Positions 8,885 through 17,080 of a stretch of DNA of 64,000 nucleotides are shown here, piece by piece. The notes under the pieces are model-generated. The model ran no database searches, was not told the origin of the DNA, and worked only from the letters and a program-made list of their open reading frames with translations. Source of the DNA: JACDAN01 sp963801855 (lineage in GTDB: Bacteria > Actinomycetota > Thermoleophilia > Gaiellales > Gaiellaceae). The translations under genes were made by a program, and so were the position numbers. Where the stretch lies: NCBI GenBank assembly GCA_963801855.1, contig CAWDGK010000005.1, positions 62,001 to 126,000 on the forward strand. The letters run 5' to 3'. The number at the start of each line of letters is the position of its first letter. The stretch's first letter is position 1.

Positions 8885-9596
8885 TGGTCTCCTTTTTCGC
8901 ATCGATGATGGGGGTGTCTACGTGGATGCCGCACTCGAGCTTGTCCGAGCCGGCCCACCGTCCGGCCCGCTCCTCCTCGTCGGGGTTGACCGGACGCGTG
9001 CACGGCATGCAGCCGATCGACCGGTAGCCGCCTTCGTGGAGCGGGTTGAACGGAATCTCGTTGACGTGGATGTAGAGCCAGACCTTCTGCTCGTCCCAGT
9101 CCACGAGCGGATGGATCTTCCAGACGCCGTAGCGCTCCGACCACTGCACTTTCGGGGTGGTGGCCCGGCTCGGTGACTGGTCCCGTCGGATGCCCGAGAT
9201 CCAGGCGTCGTAGGGCTCGAGCGCCTCGAGCAGCGGCTCGACCTTTCGAATGTGGCAGCAGCGATCGGGATCGCGTTCCCAGAGATTCGGCCCTTCGCGC
9301 TTGTGCTGCTCGGCCACGGTGATCACCGGCGGCGGCGGGAGAAGGTTCAACCCGTAACGCTCGACGAGCCGGTCGCGCGTGTCGTAGGTCTCGCGGAAGA
9401 AGAGATGTGTGTCGAGCTCGACGATCGGAATGTCGAGGCCGAGCTCGGAGACCATGTGGACGAGCACCGACGACTGCTTCTGCCAGGAGCAGGTGAGGGC
9501 GAGCTTCTCGCCGTACTCCGAGTGCGCCCACCGGAGCAGATCCTCGGCGGACAGCTCTTCGACCTGCGGGTCAGGAAGCGGGGGCGCGGTCGCCAA
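8877..9596 (-). CDS. cysH: Fe-S type APS reductase (CysH family)
   Basis: 239 aa from a TTG at 9596 that overlaps comA by 26 nt. It reduces APS (or PAPS) to sulfite and AMP, using thioredoxin. It shows the PP-loop core (LALTCSWQKQSSVLVHMV) and the two cysteine pairs of the [4Fe-4S] APS-reductase class: CCHIRK near residue 115 and CMPC near 202. The catalytic Cys is in KLECGIH close to the C-terminus. No sulfite reductase gene is in the window; the gene immediately upstream is ComA, which consumes sulfite. Confidence 0.93.
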   Translation of the reverse strand: MATAPPLPDPQVEELSAEDLLRWAHSEYGEKLALTCSWQKQSSVLVHMVSELGLDIPIVELDTHLFFRETYDTRDRLVERYGLNLLPPPPVITVAEQHKREGPNLWERDPDRCCHIRKVEPLLEALEPYDAWISGIRRDQSPSRATTPKVQWSERYGVWKIHPLVDWDEQKVWLYIHVNEIPFNPLHEGGYRSIGCMPCTRPVNPDEEERAGRWAGSDKLECGIHVDTPIIDAKKETNV

Positions 9597-10324
9597 TGAG
9601 CACCTCCTTCAGCGTGTCGGCCCGCAGGCCGAGGCGGAGGGTCTCCAGCGGGATGACCTCCTCGGGCGGGATGTTTCCGAGGTTGACCTCAGGCCCGAAC
9701 TGCTTGACGAACCAGGCCTGCGCAGACTTGGTGGGCGCCTCCCAGATCACGTCGTCCAGTCCGACGCCGGATCCGATCTCCTCGACGAGCTCGGCGCGCA
9801 TGTCGCCGCCGCTCGTGAAGATCCCCGCCGTCCCGCCTTCACGGGCCTCCGCGATCACCTTCCACGCGCCGGCGTCGAGCTCCTCGCGCATCCAGGTCGT
9901 CCACTCGTCGCCGGAGAACTCGACCGACGAGTCCTTCGAGCCAACCTCCGAGAGGACGGTGAAGTCGCGTGCGAGGTCGGCGATCAGCTCGAGCTTCTCC
10001 TCGCGCGGGATCTCGACCGCGCCGTCGGAGATCTCGACATGAGTCAGGTCGAGCTCACGCGAGCCAACGCTTGTACTCCTCGACCTTGCCACGGGCCCAG
10101 ACCGCCTCGAAGAACGTGCCGCCCATGACAACCCGCTTGTCGCGCAGGACGTCGAGCTTGCTCTTCAGGTTCGGCGTCACGTACGCCGTGCCCCAGCCGA
10201 GCTTGACGACGTCGATGTAGTCGCCAGCCGTCTCGAGCACGTCCTCCCAGGCGCGAGGGCCGAGCCCCTTGTCGAGGACGTGGGTCAGCCCGCCGTTGCG
10301 GGGCGGAAGGTCGAGGATGCTCAT
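9571..10324 (-). CDS. comA: Phosphosulfolactate synthase (ComA family), one frameshift
   Basis: About 250 aa once a single indel near 10065 is bridged, the usual family length. ComA adds sulfite to phosphoenolpyruvate, giving (R)-phosphosulfolactate, the first step to coenzyme M in methanogens and to sulfolactate in Bacillus spores. Conserved blocks in order: LPPRNGGLTHVLDKGLGPR, DVVKLGWGTAYVTPNL, GGTFFEAV, HVEISDGAVEIPREEKL, VLSEVGSKD, AEAREGGTAGIFTSGG and FGPEVNLGNIPPEEVIPLE. The ATG at 10324 has AAGGACGACGAG before it. It is the first gene of the comA-cysH-cysC-sat run, so sulfite made by CysH is a likely direct substrate. Confidence 0.9.
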
Positions 10325-10379
10325 CTCGTCGTCCTTATGGCGAGCGAAAACCAAGCAATGCAAGGACGCAGGGAGTGTT

Positions 10380-10396
10380 CGTAGCCGAAGGCTACG
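10380..10396 (-). terminator. Hairpin between the fumarase genes and comA
   Basis: 7-bp stem CGTAGCC / GGCTACG with a GAA loop, 79 nt past the fumarase beta stop and 56 nt before the comA start. It is either a weak terminator of the upstream operon or a leader hairpin. The rest of the 150-nt gap shows no clear promoter or operator. Confidence 0.35.
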
Positions 10397-10474
10397 GGCG
10401 CGACTGAGGACGCGGCAGTGCGCCGGTTTGCAGCCGCCAGAAGGTCGGCCGAGATGGGCGTCCTCGACCTTGGA

Positions 10475-11059
10475 TCAAAGTCCGGCAAGGATCGTCTCCA
10501 GGCGCTTGTGCGCGGCTTCGTTCACGTCGTGGAACATCGAGCCGCCGTGCGAGTCGATCCCGACCCAGAGCGGCCCGAAGTCCTTGACCCGGAACTTCCA
10601 GAGGCACTCGGGCATGAGCTCCTCCCAGGCGACCTCCTCGATCTCCTCGATCTGGGTCGTCTCGAGCGCGGCCGCCCCGCCGACGATCGCGAAGTAGACC
10701 ATCCCGAGCTCGCGCATCGGCTCGATGGCCTCGTCGGGCAGGCCGCCCTTGCCGCAGATCGCCCGCACGCCGTACTGGCGGCCGAGCGGCTCGGTGAATC
10801 GCACCATCCGCGCACTGGTCGTCGTGCCGATGCAGATCGGGTCGTAGCCACCGTCCTCGCGCTTACGGACATTTGGCGCCGTATGCAGGAGAAACGCGCC
10901 GTTGAGATCCATCGGCGGCGGGACACCCTGGTCGAAGATCCGGATCTGCGTGCGGTCGCGGATCCCGATGATGTGCCCGTCGACGGTGACGAGGTCGCCG
11001 GCGCGGAGCTTGCGGATGTCCTCTTCCGAGGCCGGGAAACGTGAGGCGTGCTCGGCCAT
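10475..11059 (-). CDS. Class I fumarate hydratase, beta subunit
   Basis: 194 aa. It forms the swivelling C-terminal half of the Fe-S dependent hydro-lyases of the fumarase/tartrate dehydratase family. Conserved blocks: LRAGDLVTVDGHIIGIRDRT, HTAPNVRKREDGGY, GTTTSARM, GKGGLPDEAIEPM and FGPLWVGIDSHGGSMFHDV. It starts 2 nt after the alpha stop. Fumarate/malate is the default substrate; tartrate, or a malate analogue such as sulfolactate, cannot be excluded from sequence. Confidence 0.88.
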   Translation of the reverse strand: MAEHASRFPASEEDIRKLRAGDLVTVDGHIIGIRDRTQIRIFDQGVPPPMDLNGAFLLHTAPNVRKREDGGYDPICIGTTTSARMVRFTEPLGRQYGVRAICGKGGLPDEAIEPMRELGMVYFAIVGGAAALETTQIEEIEEVAWEELMPECLWKFRVKDFGPLWVGIDSHGGSMFHDVNEAAHKRLETILAGL

Positions 11060-11061
11060 GC

Positions 11062-11959
11062 CTAGGCCTCTCGGTCGAAGTCGACGGAGCCGTCGGCGCC
11101 GATGTGGGCGCTCGCGCGCCGCGCCGCCCAGCACTGGTAGTTGACGGCCACCGGGTTCAGCGTCATGTGCGTGTCCGCGTGCTCGATGTGGCACTGCAGG
11201 ACGGTGACGTCGCCTCCGAGCCCCATCGGCCCGATCCCGGTCTCGTTCAGGAGCCTGTAGAGCTCGTCCTCGAGCTCCGCGACGAGCGGGTCGGGGTTGC
11301 GGGTGCCGACCGGCCGGGCGATCGCCTCCTTGGCGAGGTGCATCGCGTAGTCCGCCGAGCCGCCGATTCCGACGCCGACGATTCCCGGGTGGGCAGGGCT
11401 TCCCGCCGGCGCCGACGATCGACTCGAGCACGAACGTCTTGATCCCCTTCACGCCGTCGGCGGGGACGCACATCTTCAGGAAGCTCATGTTCTCCGAGCC
11501 CGATCCCTTCGGGACGCACTTCACGTCGAGGCCGTCCCAGTCCTTGACGAAGTCCCAGTGGACGATCGGCACGCGGTAGCCGACGTTCGGCCCCGTGTTC
11601 TCCCTCGTCAGCGTGTGGACGGTGTTCGAGCGCAGCGGATGGTCGAGCGTCGCGCGCATCGTCCCGTCGTAGAGCGCCTGGTAGATCAGCGCCGGGTGGA
11701 GCGGGAAGTGCTCGCCCACCTTGCAGTAGTAGACGGCGATGCCCGTGTCCTGGCAGACGAGGTTGTTCTCACGCTCGGCGACCTGGACGTTCTTGAGGAT
11801 CGTCTGGAGGACGCGCTGCCCCGGGATCGACGTCTCCCGCCCCGAGGCTTCCGCCAGCGCATCGCGCAGGTCCTGCGGGATGTCCTTCAGCGCCCAGACG
11901 TACAGGTGCGCTGCGGCGTCCTCAACGGCCTGCTGAATATCGAGCTGGACGGTACTCAT
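11062..11959 (-). CDS. Class I fumarate hydratase, alpha subunit, one frameshift
   Basis: About 298 aa after repair. It carries the [4Fe-4S] cysteines of the family: NLVCQDTGIAVYY, FLKMCVPADGVKG and GGKPCPPGIVGVGIGG. One extra base near 11388 breaks the frame just at the third cysteine motif; downstream the family pattern continues with SADYAMHLAKEA and HIEHADTHMTLNPVAVNYQCW. The ATG overlaps the flavoprotein stop by 4 nt, so alpha, beta and the flavoprotein form one coupled operon. Reaction: reversible hydration of fumarate or a close analogue. Confidence 0.85.
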
Positions 11960-13149
11960 GCCGCCGCCTTGTCGGCCGCGGCCTTGCCGGCGCGCCGGCC
12001 GAACACCGTGCATTCCAGGAGCGAGTTGCCCATCATCCGGTTCCTTCCGTGTGTGCCACCGGCGATCTCGCCGGCCGCGTAGACCCCTTCGATCGTCGTT
12101 TCCCCGTCCTCCGCGATCACGAGCCCGCCGTTTTGGTAGTGGAGCACCGGATAGGTGAGGATCCGCTCCTTCAGCGGGTCGATCCCCCCCGTCCTGTACC
12201 GGCGCAGCATGTAGGGGAGCGACACGTCCGCGTCGGCCTCCGAGATCCTCGTCGTGTCGAGGTAGACCGCGGGGCGGCCGTCCTCGGTCTCGACGCCCTT
12301 GCCCTTCTCCACCTCGTCGAAGATCGCCTGCGAGACCTCGTCGCGCGGGCCGAGCGAGTCGGTGAACTCCTCGCCGTCGGCGTTCAGGAGGACTGCGCCG
12401 TAGGCGCGCGTGGTCTCGGGGATCGAGTAGCCCTGCATCGTCTCCGGCCAGGCGCCGCCGTTCGGGTGGTACTGCAGCGCGTCGAGGTCGCGCGACTCGG
12501 CGCCGAGGTCGACCGCGATCTGCGTGACCTCGCCGGTCGCACCCGGGTGGTTCGTCGAGAGCTCGCCCCGCTCCTTGGCCTCGCGAAAACAGCGGCCGCC
12601 TGCCGCCAGGACCACGGTTCCCGCCTCGATCTCGTGCTCGCCGCACCGCGCGAGCCAGCCGCTCTCGATCGAGCGGAGCTCGCTGAGGGGAGACTTCGGA
12701 AACGCGGTGCCGGAGCCGGCCTCGAACGCGTCCTTCAGGGCCATCGTGATCGCGAGGCCGGTCCGGTCGCCCACCTGGAGTAGCCGCTTTCGGCTCGCAC
12801 CGCCGCAACGGGCAAGCCGGTAGCCGCCGTTCTCGCGGGTGAACTCGACGCCGAGCTCCTCGAGCCAGTGAATGGCGCCCGGGGCCTCGGAGGTGAGCAC
12901 CTCGACGAGCTTCCGGTCGGCCGTCTCGTGCGAGCTGCGCCAGACGTCCTCGGCGTGCTGCTCCGGCGAGTCGTCCTCGCCGAACGCCGCCTGGATGCCT
13001 CCCTGCGCCTTGGCCGAGTTGCAGGACTGGAGCGCGCCTTTGGTCGCCAGGGCGACACGCGCACCGCTCCGCTCGGCGGAAACGGCGGCCGCGAGGCCTG
13101 AGGCTCCCGATCCGATCACGAGCACGTCAAAAGAGAGCTTGTTGCCCAC
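11956..13149 (-). CDS. FAD flavoprotein of the fumarate reductase / L-aspartate oxidase family
   Basis: About 397 aa from the GTG at 13149, much shorter than usual SdhA/FrdA (about 580) or NadB (about 500). FAD-binding motif VLVIGSGASGLAAAVSAERSG at the N-terminus; SCNSAKAQGGIQAAFG follows the family FAD loop. Substrate-site features: LQYHPNG, the general-acid Arg in GPRDEVSQAI, and VLHYQNGGL near residue 340. The C-terminal helical domain of NadB/SdhA is missing. Coupling to fumarase genes suggests fumarate or a fumarate analogue as substrate. No nadA, nadC or sdh partner lies nearby. An operator shared with cysP sits 22 nt upstream. Confidence 0.78.
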   Translation of the reverse strand: MGNKLSFDVLVIGSGASGLAAAVSAERSGARVALATKGALQSCNSAKAQGGIQAAFGEDDSPEQHAEDVWRSSHETADRKLVEVLTSEAPGAIHWLEELGVEFTRENGGYRLARCGGASRKRLLQVGDRTGLAITMALKDAFEAGSGTAFPKSPLSELRSIESGWLARCGEHEIEAGTVVLAAGGRCFREAKERGELSTNHPGATGEVTQIAVDLGAESRDLDALQYHPNGGAWPETMQGYSIPETTRAYGAVLLNADGEEFTDSLGPRDEVSQAIFDEVEKGKGVETEDGRPAVYLDTTRISEADADVSLPYMLRRYRTGGIDPLKERILTYPVLHYQNGGLVIAEDGETTIEGVYAAGEIAGGTHGRNRMMGNSLLECTVFGRRAGKAAADKAAA

Positions 13150-14654
13150 GACGTGATCGTACCACCGTTCGGCTAATTCCACTCATTAGCGACGTTATTG
13201 ATTCCGCGAGTGCGGCCTCGATCGCCTCTCCCTGCTCGAGGAGGGTTCCAGCAGTCCGGTGCAGCTCGAAAAGCTCCTCGCCGAGCTCGGTGCGCGTTGC
13301 GTCCACCTCGGCGTCGAACCACTCTTGCGCGTCAGGAGTTCGAGGAACGCCGATGGACTCGCGGACAGACGTGGCAGCGCCGAGGAACGAGGCTGACCGG
13401 GCCGGATCGTCCCCCATTCGCGCGGCAGTGGCAAACGCTTCGAGGCAATCGGCAATCACGTGCTTGTCGCCGATCGACCGGGCCAGATCGATGCTCACGA
13501 CGAGCAGCGGCCGCGCCTGGTCGACGCTGCCCAGACGAAGATATGCACGAGCAAGTGGCTGGAGCGCTCCGGCGACCCGACTGAGGTCGCCCGTCGCGCG
13601 AAAACCGTCCAGGGCTTCCTCCAGGATCTCGGTCGCTCGCTCGAGACGTCCCTGGAGAGTCGCTACGACCCCCAGATTCGTCAGGGCGACCGCGCGGCGT
13701 CGGGTATCGCCCAGTCGCTCGTGCAATCCAGCTGCCCGTTCGAGCAAGTCGTTCGCCCGGTCGTACTCACCGGCCATCAGGGCCATGATCCCGAGGTTGG
13801 TCGTACCGCTCGCGACCTCCTCCAGCAAGCCTGCGGCTCGGGCGTCGGCGAGGCCTTGCTCCCAGAACCTGCGGGCGGCTTCCGTATCGCCGAGCTCCGC
13901 GGCCAGCACTCCGGCGGCGCGCAACGCGGTCGTGCGAAGTGGGGATGCTTCGGTCGACCCCGATCGGAGAGCGCCCTCGAGACTCTGGCGCCCCTGAGCA
14001 ACCCGTCCGTGCAGGTACCAGAACCGACGAAGCGCGACGGCCAGGCGAAGGGCAAGCGGGGGATCGTGTTCCGTTGCGTACGTGAGAGCGGCCTGAAGGT
14101 TCGCGGAGTCCGCTTCGAGCCGCTCGAGAGCCTGGGCCTGACCGGACCCCGCCAGCTCTGGTTCGAGCGCCTCAGCAAGCTCGGTGAAGAACTTCGCGTG
14201 GCGACTCTGCAGATCAGGGCCTCTGGCCGCTTCGTCAAGTCGCTCCCATGCGTACTCGCGAAGCGTGTCGAGCATCGCGAAGCGGGTGGTCGTCGTTCCC
14301 TCACGCCGCAGGAACGCGTTGTCCTGAAGCGCGAGGACGGCTCGAACCACGTCCGACTCCGACCCGCAGATCCGCGCGGCCGCCTCGAGCGAGAACGATC
14401 CGGCGAAGACCGCGAGCGCCGCGAAGAGGCGCTGCTCGTCCGGTGCCAGAAGCGCATAGCTCGCGTCGAGCGTCCCGCGAAGCGTCCGATGGCGCGGCGG
14501 CGCGTCTTGCGGCCCCCCGACGAGCAGGTCGAGCCGGTGGGTCAGGCGCAAGACGAGCTCGTCCGGCGACAGCGATTTCGTCCACGCCGCCGCAAGCTCG
14601 ATCGAGAGTGGGAGACCTTCGAGCTGCCGGCAGATCTCGGCGATCGCCGAAGTC
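13127..14654 (-). pseudogene. Truncated AfsR/cyclase-type TPR regulator (C-terminal part only)
   Basis: The frame begins in the middle of the ATPase helical domain (AIAEICRQLEGLPLSIELAAAW, with the family DGLPL-type motif). It runs through a winged-helix-like stretch (RTLRGTLDASYALLAPDEQRLFAALAVFAGSF), MLDTLREYAWERL, and then at least six TPR-like repeats (LERAAGLHERLGDTRRRAVALTNLGVV). The same architecture, with its N-terminal cyclase and P-loop domains, is present at 34877-37332. Here those domains are absent, and upstream sequence is a maleylacetate reductase in a different frame. A stop in an alternative frame at 13195 may be the true end. Probably not functional. Confidence 0.7.
13171..13191 (-). 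promoter_or_regulatory. Palindromic operator upstream of the flavoprotein-fumarase operon
   Basis: Inverted repeat GCTAAT / ATTAGC with a 7-nt spacer (TCCACTC), beginning about 22 nt upstream of the GTG at 13149. It has the same half-sites, spacing and position as the site before cysP (6103-6123). It also overlaps the last codons of the truncated regulator gene upstream. Confidence 0.55.
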
Positions 14655-15477
14655 GCGCAGCCGCTCGAAGCCGCCTAGGCGGGCGAGCTCCTCCACCCGG
14701 CCAGCGGCGTCGTCTGTGCCGAGGGACTTGCCGAGATCCCGAATCGCCTCCGGCGCGACGGGCTCGTTGAAACGAAGTGCGGGCGGCAGGCAGAGCGCGT
14801 TCATCGCGCCATGCGGGAGCCCGTACCGGCCGCCGAGCGCCTGCGCCATCGCATGACCGAGGCAGAGGCCGGTCAGCGCCAGAGCCTCGCCGGCTCGGGC
14901 GGCGCCGAGGAGCAGCGTCTTCCGCGCACCGGCGTTGCCGCCGTCGTCGAGGACGGCCGGCAGGGAGCCGTTGATCAGCTCGGCCGCCTCGTGGGCCACG
15001 CGATCCGATTCGGGCGTGCGGGCCGGGTGGTAGAGCGCCTCGGCCGCGTGCGCCAGGGCGTTCAGTGCCGTGCCCGCGGTCTCTGCCCGCGGCAAGCTCC
15101 AGGGTCAGCTGCGGCTCATAGACGATCGCCGTCAGCTGCGCGCCGGAGCCGCCGCCGCGCATTCGCTTCTCGGGGTCGCGGACGCCGAAGAACGGCGTCC
15201 ACTCGGAGCCCGAATACGTCGTCGGCACGGACACGAGCGGCAATCCGCTCGCCGCCGACGCAGCCTTCGCCGTGTCGATCGCGCTGCCACCACCGACGGC
15301 CAAGATGCCGTCGACTTCGTCAGGAACCTCGATCCGGTGGGACGGGATCTCGCTCCACCGACCTGCCACCGGAAGATGCAGGGAGTCCCAGCGCGGGCTG
15401 GCCACGAGGAACGGCCGCCCGATGTCGAGCTCCGTCAGAACGCCGGGAAGCTCGACCAGGCCCCAGCGGACGATCAC
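14649..15477 (-). pseudogene. Maleylacetate reductase / iron alcohol dehydrogenase, C-terminally truncated
   Basis: The GTG start overlaps the lysR stop (GTGA). It has the NAD-binding signature ILAVGGGSAIDTAKA, VPTTYSGSEWTPFFGVRD, then (after an indel near 15095) GTALNALAHAAEALYHPA and GLCLGHAMAQALGGRYGLPHGAMNA, which supply the metal-binding histidines. The protein ends abruptly near ARLGGFERLRDFG at about 280 residues, where the family needs about 350. The sequence switches there to the regulator fragment. The enzyme reduces maleylacetate to 3-oxoadipate in aromatic degradation. The adjacent LysR gene fits the common macA-regulator pairing. Confidence 0.75.
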
Positions 15478-16368
15478 GGGAGCCGGGCTCGTGCAAAGGT
15501 GACGAACGCCTCGGCGACGCGGCTCGGCGTCCGGCCCGGTCGAGCGAACGAGCGAGATCTCCCGCGTCGGCGCCAGCCCCTCGACCGTCGCTACTTCCAG
15601 GGTCCCTGCGGCCAATTCCGGCTCGATCGACGAACGAGAGATGAAGGTCACCCCGTGCCCTGCCGCCACAGCCGCCTTGACGGACTCCTGGAGACCGAGC
15701 TCGAGCTTGACGTCGAGATCGCGGAGCCGGAGGCCGGCGGAGCGAAGCTCGTCCTCCACCATCTGTCGAACCCCGGCCCCCTCCTGCATCAGGATCACCG
15801 TCTCCTTGCGCAGGTCGTCCAGAGTGACCGTCTTCCCCGCGAGCCGATGCTTCGACGGCACGGCGAGGACGACCTGGTCCTGGAAGAGCGGTTCGAAGCT
15901 GACCGCGCGGTGGCGCGGCGCAGCGCCTACGACCCCGAGCTCGAGTCTCCGCTCGGCGACGAGGTCGATGACGTGCACCGTGTCGTTGACCGAGAGCGAG
16001 ATCGCGACGCCGGGGTTCTCGCGCTGGAACTCGCAGAGAAGCAGCGGCAGCACCGTCGCACCAGGCCCGGTCGAGCAACCGATCTCGAGCCGTCCGCGAA
16101 GCTCACCGTCCGCGTCGCCCGCGACCTCCTCCAGCAGCTGCTGCTCGAGAGCCAGCATGCGCTGGGCGCTGCGGTAGAGCCGGGCGCCGGCCTCGGTCGG
16201 TTCCACGCGGCGCCCGGAACGATCGATGAGCCGCTCGCCGAGCCGCTTCTCGAGCGAGCGGATCTGCAGGCTCACGGCGGGCTGCGTCACGCCGAGCTGC
16301 TCCGCCGCCTGTGAGAAGCTCTTGCGGTCGACCACCGCGCAGAACGCCGCTAGCTGACGCGTATCCAT
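15474..16368 (-). CDS. LysR-family transcriptional regulator, one frameshift
   Basis: About 297 aa. N-terminal winged HTH: MDTRQLAAFCAVVDRKSFSQAAEQLGVTQPAVSLQIRSLE (first 40 residues; each block matches the LysR family). The periplasmic-binding-like effector domain begins near residue 90 (LRGRLEIGCSTGPG). One indel near 15535 disturbs only the last 20 residues; in the repaired frame it ends FVTFARARLP with a TGA that overlaps the next start. The start codon sits inside a CATAA-N7-TTATG palindrome (16366-16382), so autoregulation is plausible. Candidate regulator of the adjacent reductase. Confidence 0.88.
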
Positions 16369-16382
16369 AAGAGATGATTATG
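16366..16382 (-). promoter_or_regulatory. LysR-type palindrome over the lysR start codon
   Basis: CATAA / TTATG with a 7-nt spacer; it contains a T-N11-A core typical of LysR-type binding sites. It covers the lysR ATG itself, which would allow direct self-repression. About 80 nt separate it from the divergent sugar transferase gene. Confidence 0.45.
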
Positions 16383-16464
16383 CAGAAGGATTTGCAGCCG
16401 CCGGATTCCTCGCTCTCGGAGAGCTTCATCCGGCGCGCGCGGGAGAGCCCCCGCCGGAGTCCGC

Positions 16465-17076
16465 GTGGACCGCGTGCTGCGAACGCTGGACGTCGCGCTC
16501 TCGGTGCTCCTCCTCGCGATCCTCGGCGTGCCGATGATCCTGATCTCGCTCGCGATCCTCACCACGAGCGGGCGCCCGGTGCTCTACCGCGGCACCCGGG
16601 TCGGACGGGGCGGGCAGTTCTACACGATGCTGAAGTTCCGGACGCTCCAGCCCGGGGCCGAGCAGCGGCTCGGAGCGCACCTGGGCGAGGAGCTCGTCTT
16701 CAAGACGCGCGACGAGCGGACGACCGTCGGGCGCTGGCTCCGCGCGACCCAGCTCGACGAGCTTCCCCAGCTCTTCAACGTCCTCCGGGGTGACATGAGC
16801 CTCGTCGGCCCGCGCCCCATCCGGCCGATCTTCTTCGAGCAGCTCGCCTCCGACCTGCCGTCGTACTGGCAGCGGCTCGTCGTGCGGCCGGGCCTGACCG
16901 GATTCGCCCAGGTGCGCCGCGGCTACGAGACGTCGATGGCGGAGAAGCTCGCCCACGACATGGAGTGGATCGCGGACCGATCCGTCGGGCTCTACCTCCG
17001 CACGCTCGTCGCGACCGGCTGGCGCGTCCTGCTCCAGTCGCTGCGCGGGGCGGTCCGACCGACGCGCGTAGAGTAA
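16465..17076 (+). CDS. Bacterial sugar (undecaprenyl-phosphate glycosyl-1-phosphate) transferase
   Basis: 203 aa from a GTG with GGAG 6 nt upstream. This is the minimal PglC/WcaJ C-terminal type: one re-entrant N-terminal hydrophobic segment (residues 6-32), then LYRGTRVGRGGQFYTMLKFRT, WLRATQLDELPQLFNVLRGDMSLVGPRP and RPGLTGFAQVRRG. It starts lipid-linked glycan assembly by moving a sugar-1-phosphate to the polyprenyl carrier. It is first gene of the glycan locus and lies 4 nt before the amidotransferase. Confidence 0.93.
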   Translation: MDRVLRTLDVALSVLLLAILGVPMILISLAILTTSGRPVLYRGTRVGRGGQFYTMLKFRTLQPGAEQRLGAHLGEELVFKTRDERTTVGRWLRATQLDELPQLFNVLRGDMSLVGPRPIRPIFFEQLASDLPSYWQRLVVRPGLTGFAQVRRGYETSMAEKLAHDMEWIADRSVGLYLRTLVATGWRVLLQSLRGAVRPTRVE

Positions 17077-17080
17077 AAGC

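Noticed and set aside
10475..12808. A long open frame covering part of the flavoprotein, fumarase alpha and fumarase beta
   Set aside because: It joins three real genes through out-of-frame reading and an indel; each gene has its own start and stop.
14542..16368. An open frame that reads LysR straight into an alcohol dehydrogenase as one 608-residue protein
   Set aside because: A single indel near 15535 causes it. In the corrected frame LysR ends with a normal tail and a TGA that overlaps a GTG start for the second gene.
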